A stretch of 64,000 bases of DNA from positions 21,257,000 to 21,320,999 of the forward strand of contig OZ038384.1 in assembly GCA_964036045.1 (NCBI GenBank), read 5' to 3'. Under the pieces are notes generated by a model. The model made no database searches. It was not told where the DNA came from and worked only from the letters and a program-made list of their open reading frames with translations. This DNA is from Eutreptiella sp. 'Long Island Sound 2002' (Eukaryota > Euglenozoa > Euglenophyceae > Eutreptiales > Eutreptiaceae). Both the position numbers and the translations under genes were made by a program. Shown here in pieces: positions 20,014-29,542 of this stretch (positions are counted from its first letter, which is position 1; every line of letters starts with the position of its first letter).

Positions 20014-23000
20014 CACCCCCAGGTGGTCGGCTCGGACCACCTCCCGGTCCGCCTGGCCCTGCCGGGTCTCCTCAGCGCAGCGGGGCGCGCGGCGATGCCC
20101 ACCCCCTACAGCCACACGGAGGGCCGCCTCCTCCCGTACGACGCCGAGGCCGCACCCGTCCAACACTGCCTGTGGGCGGCGGTCACCGCCGCGCAGGATG
20201 AACCCTCCCTGGCGCCCTGGCTGGGTCCCGCAGAGCAGCACGACTACGGGTCCATGCCCGCGGCCGCGGTGGACAAGGTATTCGAACACCTCCACGCGAC
20301 GCATGACACCCTGGCGCGTGTGGTGGGACGCCGGCAGCCGTCCCCGGCGGGGACGGACCCCGCGGAGGGGGACCTCCCGGAGAACGGAAAGCAGCTCCAG
20401 GCAGCGGTCCTCCGCTATGACACCCTGGCAGCGCGCGCGCCGGCAGCGTACCAGGCGGACGCGGCCAGGCATGGCATCCGGTCCGAGGCGGCGCTCCGGC
20501 TCACGGAGGAGCTGCAGGGTGTGTCGCCCGGGTTCCGCCCGACCACACAGGGCCAGCTACAGGAGGAGCTGGAGAGGCAAGCAGCCGCCCTCGAGGAGGA
20601 CATTCGCCAGCTCCGCGCCCTCCTGGCGGCAGACCGCAAGCGCGCCATCAACGACTTCTGGCGCCGCCACGCCCCCGACATCGCCCAGCGATGGAAAGCC
20701 GTGCGGGGAGCCATAGAGGTAGAGACCCCGGGCCCGTCAGGCCTCTGGAACGTGCGGGTCCCCAACACCCAAACGCTCCTCACGGAGGCCCACGACGTGA
20801 TGTTCGCAGTTCGCGCCTTCTGGCGAGAACTGTATGACACACGCCCGGTGGACCTCCCAGGCTTCCAGGCAGTCCTCGGCCGCCACGTCCCCCGGGTCCC
20901 TGAGGGGGCCTGGACACAGGTCCAGCAGTACTCCATGCAGGACCTGAAGTCCGCCCTGGACAAGGCCGACGGCATGGCCCCAGGTCCCAACCACGTGGAG
21001 GCCCGTTTCATCAAGGCCCTCCCAGCACCCGTACAGTGGCTCCTGGTCCATTCCTACCGGGCCATCCTCCGCGGCGCCCCGCCGCCGATGCACTGGAGGG
21101 ACGCGCACATCTGGCTCAGCCCCAAGGTACCAGGCTCTGCCAGACTGGACGACTACAGGCCCATAGCCCTGGGCCAGCTGGACATGAAGCTGCTCACGGG
21201 CCCCCTCACCCAGCGCATCACGGAAGTGCTCACACGGCACGGAGTGGTCAGCGACTGGCAGCAGGGGGCCCTCCCTGGCTCCAACACAAGCCCCCCGCTG
21301 TTCATGGCGCAGCGGCAGCTCCAGCGGGGAAGGCCCAACTACGTCTTCTCCTTTGACGCCCGCAAGGCCTTTAACACCGCCCCACACGGCGCCCTCCACC
21401 TCATCCCGCGCCACCTCTCCGTGCCGCCGGACGTCATCGACCTCCTGCTCTTCGTCCACACGTGCGCCAGGCTGCGCATCGTCACAGCACACGGGCTAAC
21501 GCAGCCCGTCTACATGCTACGCGGCGTCCGGCAGGGCAACCCCGAGAGCCCCCTGCTGTACGCGCTCCTCCTGGAGCCCCTGCTCAGGGCACAGGGGCAC
21601 CGCCTGCGCCCGCCGGGAGGGGCCGAGCACGGCCTCATCCAGGCCTATATCGACGACCTGCTGGTGGTGGCCCACACGCTGCAGCACTTCGTCGAGGGCG
21701 TGGAGGCGGTGGCCGCCTACCTGGGGATGATGGGCATGGAGCTCAACCCCCGCAAGTGCGCCGTGGCCACCACAGAGGGGGTCCCGGGCCTGCAGCTGCG
21801 CCTCTGCCCCCACCTGGAAAACCCGTGGCACTGGGTACCAGCGGCGGACTCCGTCCCCTACCTGGGACTCCAGCTGCAGCCGGACGGGGAGTTCTCCCTG
21901 CAGCGCAAGCACCGGCTACGCCTGGCGGCGGTACACCACTGGTGCCTTAACACCCTCGCGCCACCGAAAGTGGTGCAGGACGTCATCCTGGCGATCCTCG
22001 GGGGGGTGACGCAGTACGTCGCCCCTTTCATCGCCGACGACTCCGACACTGCACGCCACCTGGACCACATCACGGTCCAGGTCGCGAAGGACAGGGCGCA
22101 GTACGCCTTCGACGCCTCGCGGGACAGCCTGCAGGATGACCGGACCCTGGGGCTCACGCGGGTGCCCACGCGCGGCCAGCAGGCAGCGGTGGCCCTCGTG
22201 GGTACACTCGTTTACCACCGCTCAACCTCCGTGCGCGCCGAGGTCACCAAGATGTTCTGGGAGATAGCCGGCGCGCACGTAATATGTCCCGAGGTGCACT
22301 ACCCCGTCCCGGAGTTCGCAACTCTGGCGGGAGGCGACTTGGTCCACCGCATACCCCGGGCCCTGGCCGCCCTGGGAGTGGGGCTGTACAACCCCATTGC
22401 GTGCCCCAGGGCGGCCCATGTCCAACTACAGTCCCCGCCGGGCAACATCGTCACGCTGCGCATCGCCAAGCTGCGACACCGCGACACGTGCCGCCTGAGA
22501 GTGCCACACACAACGCCGTGGCACGGGCACCACGGGCCACGCCACCCCTTCCCCGACAACGACGATCCGTGGCAGACGGCGGTGCGGGAGTGCCTCAACC
22601 AATGCGCCGATGAACACCTCCACTATTGCCGCCGTGAGCAGGAGCCCACCAACCAGCCCGGGTGGCGCGACGCCCTGGCCCACCTCTTCCACACCACCGG
22701 CACACGGGACCCCCGCCTGAGACTCGTCCACCCCACGAGGGCTAAGCAGGACGCCCACACCGGCCCACGGGTGACCCCGGACGGCCTGCACCTCCACGTC
22801 GGGGGCTACCGCCGCCGGGACGGCCTATCCCCCCCCACGCGGGGGGCGGCGTACCACCCGCCGGCAGCCCTCATGTACATCCTCCGCGACGTACTCGCGG
22901 AAAGCGAGCACCAAGAGCCCAACGCGGACGTGGCATGGCCAGAGCCCCTGCGCCCCCGGCCCCACGCGCCGACGCCTTTGTGGTTGGTGACCACGGACGA

Positions 23001-25929
23001 CCAATGCACCCAGGCGACGGGGCAAGCGCAGCTCCGGGCCGAGTGGGTAATAGTGCAGGTGGGGGCAGGCCAGCCCGAACCCCGTGGGCTCCCCCGTGGC
23101 ACCGCCCTGCTGGTGGCTACGGGGGTGCCGCACGACCCACACATGGCGGTACACGCGTTGGAGGACCAGCCGGAGGACACGGGACACCTGGTGGTGCACC
23201 AGCGCGGGGGCCCGGCGTGGCTCAAGGAACATGTGACGGCACTTCGGTCCTGGGCAAGCACGATCACCGGAGCGGAGATCCGGCTGCAGGACCACCCGGC
23301 GATCAGCCCAGGCGACACCAGGGCGATGAGCGTGGACCAACTGACCCCCAGCCACCCCGACGTCCGGTGGCACTCCGCCGACCTCAACGCGGGGTGGCTC
23401 AGCCCCACCGGATACTACTGGATCCCGGAGGCCTGGGGACACACCTCCTCTGACGCGTCCGGGGGCGGACCCTGCAGACACGCCACAAGCGTCGCTCTAT
23501 CCGCCGACCTCACCCGCACGTGGGCGGTGGCCATCTCGGGCACGGTGCCCGACGGGGAGGGGGTGGCCGCCTCCCTCCCCCTACAGTACGGTGCCCACCG
23601 ACCATGGGTCCACACGGTGGACGCCGAAGTCATCCTCCACCTCCTGCGGCACGCAGATCGCGAGCGGACCACGGGGGTCCCCGCGGGCGCAGCGAAGGTG
23701 GTCAACCAGATGCCCCTGAGGTGGCTCCGGGACAGCCTGTACGCGCGAGGGCAACACGCCGGGCACCCGTTCTGGTACGTCCGAGCCACCTCGCACCACA
23801 GTAACGCCCTACTGCACAAGGCGGACTGGGCGGCGTCCCAGGACACCGTCCTGCAGAACACGCCCCCGGACCCTGGCCACGCCAAGCTCATTGTCGCCGG
23901 CCGTGACGGCCATCTCGATCTACGCCCCCCCAAGATGCGGGTACTCGGCGAGGTCGCGCAACGGGCGCAGACGGACCATGCGCTGACGCACCGGGGACAC
24001 ACACCTTTGGGCGCGGCCCACGCCACGGCCTATGTCCACGCCCGGGACCTCACCGCGACGGCCACCAACCGCCGGGCGCTGCGGGCCCGAGACGGCCACA
24101 CGCCGGTGCAGCGCAGGCTCCGCGTCTGGAAGGAGCGGCTCTCCGGCGTCGCCATCGTCCCACAACCGTGCCTTTTATGCGGCGGCCCGGAGGAGACCCC
24201 GGTGCACATGCACGTGGGTTGCGCCCACTCACGGCTCCTCTGGCCCCACTACCGCCAGGCGGTACACGAGGCGGCCCGCCACCTCCCACCTGGGGACAAA
24301 GCCCTGTGGGTGGCCTCGTGGCGCTCCGCAGGCGCCACATGGACGGAGGTGTTTTGCTCCGGACTGGTGCCCGAGGACGCGGAGGCGCAGCTCCGCGCCA
24401 TAGCCCGATACAACCCGCCAGGAGGGACCTCTGTGGACGATTTTCTCCACCACATGCTCCGGCTGGGGGACTTCGCATGGGAGCTTTGCAACCACCGGCT
24501 GGAGCAACTCCTCCGCGAGCCCCAGAGCGCGGCGGCCCGGGCACACCGGTGGCTCACTGCGGCGGAGGGCGACAACCCTCCCCCTCCCCCGTGCCCCGAC
24601 AAGGACTTCGTAGCCTCCCTCCGTGTCGTGAATGGCACTCTGGAGTGCCCGCCCCAAGAGAGCCCCCACCCGTACCAGGACCTGCCGGGGGGGTTCTCGA
24701 GGCACCTACAAGACGCCCTCTTCCCACCGTGGATCATCGGGCGCGGCTCCATGACCGCATGGGAGGCGCGCATCGTGGGTGAGGAGTGGGCGCGCGCGTG
24801 GAGCCGGTGGTGCGCTGCCACGCGCGCCCCGGAGACCCCTGCGCAACGATACGCCGCCATCCCGCTCCAGGGATGGGGGCCGGACACCCGGCCGAGACCC
24901 ACCATGATCCGTGGGGCGGGGCCTGACCACCCGTGGGACGCGGCGACCGGGGACTGGCTGCAGGCGGCCCCGGGGCCGCAAACGGGATGGACTGGGGACG
25001 TGTCCTCACTCGTCAGGACACCCGTCCTGCCCCGCATCGTCCTCCACGCCGCCAACGTACTCCGGGCTACGGAGATACACACGTGGGGACACGCTGCGGC
25101 CACCGTCCGGTGGCACCCCCCAGAGGACTGGGCCGCCCGACTCGCCGTGGCGCACTTCAAAGCTGGGGGGCCGGTATACGACGACGCCCTGTCCCGGCTG
25201 GGCGACACCCAGGGGCCCTTGCTCCTCATGCTCCCCACCGGCATTGCAGCCGCGCTGCGCCAGGAGCTAGACGGCTGCGAAGGGCTGCGAGTGGGGTGGG
25301 AGGCAGTCGCGGACGGCACCCTGCTGGCCCTCCTCCACAGAGACACCGCGAACGGGTGCCGATGGGATGCGCTGACGCCCCACCTCACCGGGCGCCACGT
25401 GTACATGGCGAGCCCCCCCCAGGGGCACCCCCGCCCGGAGTGGGACGACCTCATCGCCGCCTTCCACGACCACGGGATCCTCCCCGACGACACGTGGCAG
25501 GAGGTCCAGCGGAAGACGCTTGGCAAGGACTACCGGCGCCGCGTCCGCGCCCGCCTGCTGGAGATCCGGGACCCCCTCCGACATAGTTGGGACGACCTCT
25601 GGCTCTGCCATCTCGACCCTTGGTCGCCGCCCTCCCACCTCCCACACACCTGCCGACTCTGCGGGGAATGTGACACGGTGTCCTCCGCAGCGTGGACAGG
25701 CGCCAACAGGTGCGCGCGGTGCGCCCAGGTAGCCGCGTGCCCCTGGCCCGAACCTCCCGCAGGCCCGCGCAGGCGCACAGAGGAGGAGGCCCTGCGCCGG
25801 CGCATCGAGGGGGCACACACCCCCTCGCACGAACGAGCGGGCCCCGCGGGCGCTGCCCTTCTGTGGATCCACGTGCACCTGCGGGACCCTACATCCGTTG
25901 TGCACCTGTCGCACGTGTTCGCACCCTAA
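20014..25929 (+). CDS. LINE1 pol: endonuclease tail, reverse transcriptase, RNase H, zinc fingers (5' partial)
   Basis: The open frame enters from the host element; element-coded residues begin just before GSDHLPVRLAL (20029 on), the C-terminal motif of ExoIII/APE-like LINE endonucleases. RT motifs: FSFDARKAFNTAPHG (about 21346), GVRQGNPESPLLYALLLEP, catalytic YIDDLL (21646), LNPRKCAV, YLGLQL. RNase H: SSDASGGG (about 23450), VDAEVILHLL, HHSNALLHKADWAA. A CCHC-type finger CLLCGG...HMHVGC lies near 24170-24225. A further 500 residues of unknown fold end with a second CX2C...CX2C cluster (about 25650-25730). Stop TAA. Such proteins nick the target and reverse-transcribe in place. This copy cannot make the endonuclease. 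The first in-element ATG is 20095. Confidence 0.92.
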   Translation, partial: HPQVVGSDHLPVRLALPGLLSAAGRAAMPTPYSHTEGRLLPYDAEAAPVQHCLWAAVTAAQDEPSLAPWLGPAEQHDYGSMPAAAVDKVFEHLHATHDTLARVVGRRQPSPAGTDPAEGDLPENGKQLQAAVLRYDTLAARAPAAYQADAARHGIRSEAALRLTEELQGVSPGFRPTTQGQLQEELERQAAALEEDIRQLRALLAADRKRAINDFWRRHAPDIAQRWKAVRGAIEVETPGPSGLWNVRVPNTQTLLTEAHDVMFAVRAFWRELYDTRPVDLPGFQAVLGRHVPRVPEGAWTQVQQYSMQDLKSALDKADGMAPGPNHVEARFIKALPAPVQWLLVHSYRAILRGAPPPMHWRDAHIWLSPKVPGSARLDDYRPIALGQLDMKLLTGPLTQRITEVLTRHGVVSDWQQGALPGSNTSPPLFMAQRQLQRGRPNYVFSFDARKAFNTAPHGALHLIPRHLSVPPDVIDLLLFVHTCARLRIVTAHGLTQPVYMLRGVRQGNPESPLLYALLLEPLLRAQGHRLRPPGGAEHGLIQAYIDDLLVVAHTLQHFVEGVEAVAAYLGMMGMELNPRKCAVATTEGVPGLQLRLCPHLENPWHWVPAADSVPYLGLQLQPDGEFSLQRKHRLRLAAVHHWCLNTLAPPKVVQDVILAILGGVTQYVAPFIADDSDTARHLDHITVQVAKDRAQYAFDASRDSLQDDRTLGLTRVPTRGQQAAVALVGTLVYHRSTSVRAEVTKMFWEIAGAHVICPEVHYPVPEFATLAGGDLVHRIPRALAALGVGLYNPIACPRAAHVQLQSPPGNIVTLRIAKLRHRDTCRLRVPHTTPWHGHHGPRHPFPDNDDPWQTAVRECLNQCADEHLHYCRREQEPTNQPGWRDALAHLFHTTGTRDPRLRLVHPTRAKQDAHTGPRVTPDGLHLHVGGYRRRDGLSPPTRGAAYHPPAALMYILRDVLAESEHQEPNADVAWPEPLRPRPHAPTPLWLVTTDDQCTQATGQAQLRAEWVIVQVGAGQPEPRGLPRGTALLVATGVPHDPHMAVHALEDQPEDTGHLVVHQRGGPAWLKEHVTALRSWASTITGAEIRLQDHPAISPGDTRAMSVDQLTPSHPDVRWHSADLNAGWLSPTGYYWIPEAWGHTSSDASGGGPCRHATSVALSADLTRTWAVAISGTVPDGEGVAASLPLQYGAHRPWVHTVDAEVILHLLRHADRERTTGVPAGAAKVVNQMPLRWLRDSLYARGQHAGHPFWYVRATSHHSNALLHKADWAASQDTVLQNTPPDPGHAKLIVAGRDGHLDLRPPKMRVLGEVAQRAQTDHALTHRGHTPLGAAHATAYVHARDLTATATNRRALRARDGHTPVQRRLRVWKERLSGVAIVPQPCLLCGGPEETPVHMHVGCAHSRLLWPHYRQAVHEAARHLPPGDKALWVASWRSAGATWTEVFCSGLVPEDAEAQLRAIARYNPPGGTSVDDFLHHMLRLGDFAWELCNHRLEQLLREPQSAAARAHRWLTAAEGDNPPPPPCPDKDFVASLRVVNGTLECPPQESPHPYQDLPGGFSRHLQDALFPPWIIGRGSMTAWEARIVGEEWARAWSRWCAATRAPETPAQRYAAIPLQGWGPDTRPRPTMIRGAGPDHPWDAATGDWLQAAPGPQTGWTGDVSSLVRTPVLPRIVLHAANVLRATEIHTWGHAAATVRWHPPEDWAARLAVAHFKAGGPVYDDALSRLGDTQGPLLLMLPTGIAAALRQELDGCEGLRVGWEAVADGTLLALLHRDTANGCRWDALTPHLTGRHVYMASPPQGHPRPEWDDLIAAFHDHGILPDDTWQEVQRKTLGKDYRRRVRARLLEIRDPLRHSWDDLWLCHLDPWSPPSHLPHTCRLCGECDTVSSAAWTGANRCARCAQVAACPWPEPPAGPRRRTEEEALRRRIEGAHTPSHERAGPAGAALLWIHVHLRDPTSVVHLSHVFAP

Positions 25930-25968
25930 CCCCCACCCGCCGCCGCCCTTTGCAGAGCCCGCAGCACC

Positions 25969-27201
25969 ATGCCACGCCGACGGGGGGATGGGCCGGGACA
26001 CACCAGGGCCCGCCGCAGAGCGCAGGAGGCGGCCGTCCGGGGCCTGGTGGCGGACGTGGTGGCGGAGGCACACGGAGCGCACGCTGCCGCACGGTGTGAC
26101 CTGGCGGGCAGTGCGAGGGCTTTCCTCAACGAGACCGCCCTCCCGGCCGTCCGCGCCCTGAACGGAGCGGGGGCCCCTACGCTGCTCCCGGCAATGCACC
26201 GGATCGTGAACGCCGTCCAGCCGGGGCTCATCAGCCCAGAGGCGGCCCTCTACGGGCACTGGATGGAGTGGCGCGAGTCCAATCGGTCGGGCCGGCCCCT
26301 GTCCACGGGGGACACCCTGCGGCTGACGGGAGCGGGGTCTGCCATGTCCCTCCGCAGCAGCGCCCCAGCCCTGCTGCACGCCCTCAGGACGCGCTACCCC
26401 GGGGACGCGGCCCCGTACCTGAACCAGGCGCGGGCCACGTACCCGGGAGGAGTGTCCGAGCTGGATGCGGTGCTCGGCCTTCTACACCCACCGGACGAGG
26501 ACCTGGAGGTGGGCGAGATCACGGTGTTCGTGGAAGGCGCGGACGAGGCGTCCGCCCGCCCCCGGCCGACCAACCCGGTGTACGACGGCACCAGGCCTAC
26601 CCCCCCGTACCCCATCGTCTGCGAGGCGTTCCCCCGGGAGCCCACTTGGTGCCCCGCCCTCCCGCCGGCGACGCACGCGCCCCGCGGCTGGGCTAACCCT
26701 GACCTGTCCCCCCCCCTCTCCAGAACCAGGGGTGCCCACCACAGGGGGCAGGTCCTCTGGCAAGAGTGCCCTGGCACCCCCCTGCTCCTCCTCGTCGTCG
26801 CGACCCGCGGGGACCCGGGGCGGATCCTGGGGATCACCCCCACCCACCTCTATGGGGCAACATCCGTACCCCGCCCCCCCCTCCCGGCGCCCGCGGCGCG
26901 GGACGGAGTACACACCTTCCTGCGAACACAGGAGGTCACCGCCGTTACGGGGGTCCACCTGGTGCGGCTCCCCCCGACACCGCTCGACGACCCCCGGGGG
27001 CCCAGGGCCCTGGGCCCCGCCCCAGACTGGGAGCTATGGCGCGACGCGTGGGCCGCGTGGCTCCCCCACCTCCCCTCCCAGTGCCGGTGGATGGCCGCAG
27101 GCCCCCGGCCGTGCGGGGCTGACGCCACAGCCGGCCCCCCACCCCCTCCCCCCCTCCCCTTCGCAGAGCCCCACACGGCACTGCCCACGGCACGGCACTG
27201 A
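25969..27201 (+). CDS. LINE1 ORF2, unknown 410-residue protein downstream of pol
   Basis: ATG at 25969, 39 bases after the pol stop, preceded by a pyrimidine-rich CCCTTTGCAG. It has a basic N-terminus (MPRRRGDGPGHTRARRR), a helical middle (RAFLNETALPAVRALNG, HRIVNAVQPGLISPEA), an acidic ELDAVLGLLHPPDEDLEVGE segment and a Pro-rich C-terminal half with VLWQECPGTPLLLLVVATRG. Ends TGA 27199-27201, whose A begins the next ATG. An extra protein 3' of pol is unusual in LINEs. No family recognised; the absence of stops over 1.2 kb is less informative in GC-rich DNA, but the TGATG linkage supports it. Confidence 0.6.
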   Translation: MPRRRGDGPGHTRARRRAQEAAVRGLVADVVAEAHGAHAAARCDLAGSARAFLNETALPAVRALNGAGAPTLLPAMHRIVNAVQPGLISPEAALYGHWMEWRESNRSGRPLSTGDTLRLTGAGSAMSLRSSAPALLHALRTRYPGDAAPYLNQARATYPGGVSELDAVLGLLHPPDEDLEVGEITVFVEGADEASARPRPTNPVYDGTRPTPPYPIVCEAFPREPTWCPALPPATHAPRGWANPDLSPPLSRTRGAHHRGQVLWQECPGTPLLLLVVATRGDPGRILGITPTHLYGATSVPRPPLPAPAARDGVHTFLRTQEVTAVTGVHLVRLPPTPLDDPRGPRALGPAPDWELWRDAWAAWLPHLPSQCRWMAAGPRPCGADATAGPPPPPPLPFAEPHTALPTARH

Positions 27202-29372
27202 TGCACCAGGAGGTAGTGGGAAGGGCGCGCCTGCCACCACGCATGCCTACCAGGGTAACAGTGATGGCAGACTCCGATGGGTCCCCCCAGCGGGACGACC
27301 GCCACCACCGCCGGTCCCGCTCCCGCTCCCCCGCCTCCCCCCCGGTGTGGACGGGGGAGACCCTCGCGGAGCGCGAGGAGCGGAGGCTGGCGGAGGCGGC
27401 GGTGCTGGTTGGGCCGCAGCCGCCGGCCCGGGAGGCTGGGCCAGCCGAGATGACCGCCTCCGCCGCCCAAGCAGCCAGCCCCGCCGCCCCGCCCCGGGAG
27501 GGGGCCCCAGACGCGCAGGAAGCGGAGACCGCAGCCCCAGCGAGCCACGCCGCGGCCCCGACCGCGGCCTCCGGCACGCCGCCGAGACGGGGGGCAGCTC
27601 CGGCGCGGGAACCGGGCGCATCGCCGAGGGCTGCCGCAGCCGCAGAAGAGCGTAAGAAGGGCGCGCGAGGGATTGCGACCGCGGCCCCGGCGGGCCGCAC
27701 CACCGCCTCGGCCGACCACGCCGAGACCCCCAGCACGCCGCGAAAGCTGGGGGCGGACCCCGCACGGGCCACGGGCGCCTCGTCGGCGGCCGCCACAGCA
27801 GTGAAGGAGAGCGAGGAGGGCGCGCGAGGGGCTGCGGCCGCGACCCCGGCGGGCCGCGACACCGCCTCGGCCGGCCACGCCGCGACCCCCAGCACGCCGC
27901 GAAAGTGGGGGACGGACCCCGCACGGGCCACGGGCGCCTCGCCGGCGGCCGCCGCGGCAGCAGAGGAGAACGAGGAGGGCGCGCGAGGGGTTGCGACCGC
28001 GGCCCCAGCAGGCTGCGCCACCGCCTCGGCCGGCCACGCCGCGACCTCCAGCACGCCGCGCAAGCGAGGGAAGAACCCCGCACGGGCCACGGACGCCTCG
28101 CCGGCGGCCGCCGCAGCAGCAGCAGTGGGCAGGGAGAGCGCGAAGTACCGCGCCCACGCCAACCCCACCCACACCCACACCAGCCCCCCAAAGCCGTTCC
28201 CTTCCAAGCCCTTCCCCCCGGGGCGGGAGCGGCACGTCCGCCCCCCGGCGCGCGAGCGCTCGCCGCCGGGCGTCACACTGCCGCAGCTGCAAAGGCAGCG
28301 GGACGCCCGGCGAGTGGTCCAGGAAGGGCGCAGCAGCGGGGGGGAGCAGAGCGCAGGCAGCGGACGGCGCGAATCGGGGCAGGGGGCCGGGAAAGGGCCA
28401 GGGCACGGGAAGGGCGCGCAGGGGCACGGGCAGGGAGCCCAGGTGCAGGGGGCAGGGCGAGGGGAGGTGGGAGAGCGGGCGGGCCAGGGCGTGGGGGACG
28501 GGAGGCGGGAACCGCGACACGGGCAGGGGACTGGAAAGGGGCCCAAGGGCAAGGGCAAGGGCGCCGCGGGCCCCAAGGAACAGGCGGGACGGGGCATGGG
28601 AGCCCAGGGGGGAGGACGGGACGAAGGGAGGGGGGCAGAGGGCGGGGCGCCCCCGCAGCCGGACGTGCAGCCGGTGAGGTGCATTCCCCCCTGCATCCAA
28701 CAGATGCCGGCACACCACACCCACCACCACCACCACCACCACCACCACCACCTCTACAACATCGACCCTGACGCCGGCGAGCTCGTCCCCCCCCAACCCT
28801 CACGACCCTGGCACCAGCCAGCCCCCCCCGCGCCGAGGGCGGAGCCGGCGCGGATGGCCTCGGCGGAGGGGGGGCGGGGCGCGGCATCGGCGCCGCAGGC
28901 GCAGGGGCAGCGAGGGGGGCCGGCACGGGGGGCAGAGGAGGGCCGGCCATGGGACCGGGACTGGGGCCCGATCCCGGACCCTCTGGGGGAGGAGACCCTC
29001 CCCCTGGTGGGGGAGGTGTACGGGTGGTTGTGCTGGGCCAACCAGGGGACCTCCAGGAGTTTGAGGAACCGGCCCTTCGATGCCGTGCTCCTCCGGAGAG
29101 ACGGAGCAAACCGAGAGGTACCCCCGGGGGGGTGGGCAGCCCCAGAGGACCATGAGAGGGTCCTCAGGTCAGTGATCAGGGCGGCGTGGCCCGACAGGGA
29201 GCCGACGTGGCCGGCCTTCCTGGAAGGGGGAGCGGTGCTCCGCATCACGGATGCGGACGCCAACAACTGGCTCCCCCGGGCTTTGCGCAGCGCCCTCGCC
29301 CACTGGCGCTACCGCCGGCACAACCCGCCGCCGCCACAGCCCCAGCCCCCACACAAGCGGCGGCGCAGGTGA
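27201..29372 (+). CDS. LINE1 ORF3, repeat-rich basic protein with C-terminal domain
   Basis: The ATG overlaps the ORF2 stop (TGATG, 27199-27203). The N-terminus has SR-like RSRSRSPAS, then an Ala/Pro-rich region with three near-identical 53-residue (159-bp) tandem repeats (about 27590-28135) containing TPSTPRK, then Gly-Gln-Gly and Gly-Lys-Gly runs, a His tract (about 28715-28750) and a compact C-terminal domain (about 28950-29340) with WLCWANQGTSRS, RPFDAVLL and VIRAAWPD. The last domain resembles that of the LINE2 ORF. It could be an RNA-binding chaperone comparable to ORF1 proteins but placed at the 3' end; that is inference. Ends TGA 29370-29372. Confidence 0.6.
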   Translation: MHQEVVGRARLPPRMPTRVTVMADSDGSPQRDDRHHRRSRSRSPASPPVWTGETLAEREERRLAEAAVLVGPQPPAREAGPAEMTASAAQAASPAAPPREGAPDAQEAETAAPASHAAAPTAASGTPPRRGAAPAREPGASPRAAAAAEERKKGARGIATAAPAGRTTASADHAETPSTPRKLGADPARATGASSAAATAVKESEEGARGAAAATPAGRDTASAGHAATPSTPRKWGTDPARATGASPAAAAAAEENEEGARGVATAAPAGCATASAGHAATSSTPRKRGKNPARATDASPAAAAAAAVGRESAKYRAHANPTHTHTSPPKPFPSKPFPPGRERHVRPPARERSPPGVTLPQLQRQRDARRVVQEGRSSGGEQSAGSGRRESGQGAGKGPGHGKGAQGHGQGAQVQGAGRGEVGERAGQGVGDGRREPRHGQGTGKGPKGKGKGAAGPKEQAGRGMGAQGGGRDEGRGAEGGAPPQPDVQPVRCIPPCIQQMPAHHTHHHHHHHHHHLYNIDPDAGELVPPQPSRPWHQPAPPAPRAEPARMASAEGGRGAASAPQAQGQRGGPARGAEEGRPWDRDWGPIPDPLGEETLPLVGEVYGWLCWANQGTSRSLRNRPFDAVLLRRDGANREVPPGGWAAPEDHERVLRSVIRAAWPDREPTWPAFLEGGAVLRITDADANNWLPRALRSALAHWRYRRHNPPPPQPQPPHKRRRR

Positions 29373-29542
29373 TGGCCCAGACGGCGGATACGGAAGAGTG
29401 GGGGGGGGGGCTGGGCCCCCCGACCCACGCCCCCCCCACGGTACGGCACGACGCAAGAGAGCGTGCCACCTCCCGCGGGAGGGAGTGCGGAGACAACGAG
29501 CGCGGGGGGGAACCTGCTGCCCCGCAGCCTGCTAACCACTGA
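29372..29542 (+). CDS. LINE1 ORF4, 56-residue frame linked by TGATG
   Basis: The ATG (29372-29374) overlaps the TGA of ORF3, repeating the arrangement at the ORF2/ORF3 junction. The product would be 56 residues (starts MAQTADTEEWGGG, Arg-rich middle, ends PQPANH), stop TGA. No domain is visible. It is supported mainly by the repeated stop/start overlap and may be chance. Confidence 0.3.
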   Translation: MAQTADTEEWGGGLGPPTHAPPTVRHDARERATSRGRECGDNERGGEPAAPQPANH

